NCBI GenBank assembly: GCA_902634305.1
Contig: CACPJJ010000001.1
Span: 1 to 64,000 of the forward strand
Length of the DNA: 64,000 nt
Source: an uncultured Pelagibacteraceae bacterium
GTDB lineage: Bacteria > Pseudomonadota > Alphaproteobacteria > Pelagibacterales > Pelagibacteraceae
Direction of reading: 5' to 3'
Numbering within the stretch: position 1 is the stretch's first letter; each line of letters opens with the position of its first letter. The notes under the pieces are model-generated. The model had not been told where the DNA came from and ran no database searches. It saw only the letters and a list, made by a program, of their open reading frames with translations. Positions 63,931 through 64,000 of this stretch are shown one piece after another. Made by a program: the position numbers and the translations under genes.

Positions 63931-64000
63931 TTAGCAATAATTCTTGATAAGTAATTACCATAAGTTTTGATATTAACTTATTAATGAATAATCCTTTTTT
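63931..64000. other. Gap after fabZ at the window edge
   Basis: This 70-bp stretch has no structured RNA or clear terminator. An ATG at 63984 opens a frame (MNNPF...) that runs to the edge and may be the start of the next gene, but too little is visible to identify it and no strong ribosome-binding site precedes it. Confidence 0.3.

Noticed and set aside
1-64000. CRISPR arrays, insertion sequences, prophage or integrase genes
   Set aside because: No repeated spacer-like units, transposase motifs or phage structural genes were seen on either strand.

Overview
The window comes from a streamlined, very AT-rich alphaproteobacterium, most probably a marine SAR11 (Pelagibacterales) relative. The evidence is the strong A/T codon bias, very short or overlapping gene junctions, a SAR11-style aprM-aprB-aprA cluster, Lon/ClpXP plus a complete nuo operon, RNase J, a short editing-domain-free ProS, and an rpsB leader of the kind described for Pelagibacter. 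No IS element, phage gene, CRISPR array or rRNA gene was seen.

Left part (1-13.7 kb), sulfur and accessory metabolism. A truncated chorismate-binding enzyme (TrpE/PabB family) runs in from the left edge. It stops in a 27-bp perfect inverted repeat. The second copy of that repeat lies inside aprM, and the 5' half of aprM lies between the copies in the wrong orientation, so aprM is split. Inverting the segment on paper restores one 266-residue AprM. AprB and AprA follow, then a small unknown protein, a 48-residue membrane peptide, a TauE/SafE sulfite exporter, divergent sulfolactate sulfo-lyase (suyAB) and sulfoacetaldehyde acetyltransferase (xsc). SuyAB and Xsc both release sulfite, which could be exported or oxidised to APS by AprBA. 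A SxtJ-like protein, a DUF5989 peptide and a NodU/CmcH carbamoyltransferase follow, then an FAD amine/amino-acid oxidase-like enzyme and a thiolase.

Middle part (13.7-26.1 kb), transport and catabolism. A minus-strand run encodes a GMC oxidoreductase, a TerC protein, an SDR, an M23-like envelope protein and a creatinase-like M24 protein. Divergent from it is a TRAP transporter (dctP-dctQ-dctM) with a strong hairpin terminator between dctP and dctQ, then an NCS1 permease, an SDR and a DUF3047 protein. A minus-strand trio holds a 46-residue peptide, a family-5 uracil-DNA glycosylase and a DUF1289 protein.

Right part (26.1-64 kb), core housekeeping, all on the plus strand. The order is tRNA-Leu(UAG), tig-clpP-clpX-lon, tRNA-Val(UAC), tRNA-Asp(GUC), nuoA-N, birA-coaX-rnj-proS-lolC-lolD-dnaE. 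After a pseudoknotted rpsB leader come rpsB-tsf-frr-uppS-cdsA-dxr-bamA-skp-fabZ. Three genes usually interleaved in this last cluster are absent, with the flanking genes touching: pyrH (tsf/frr), rseP (dxr/bamA) and lpxD (skp/fabZ).

The most unusual item is the inverted-repeat-bounded aprM segment. It is either a DNA inversion or an amplification/assembly chimera, and the sequence alone cannot decide between them.
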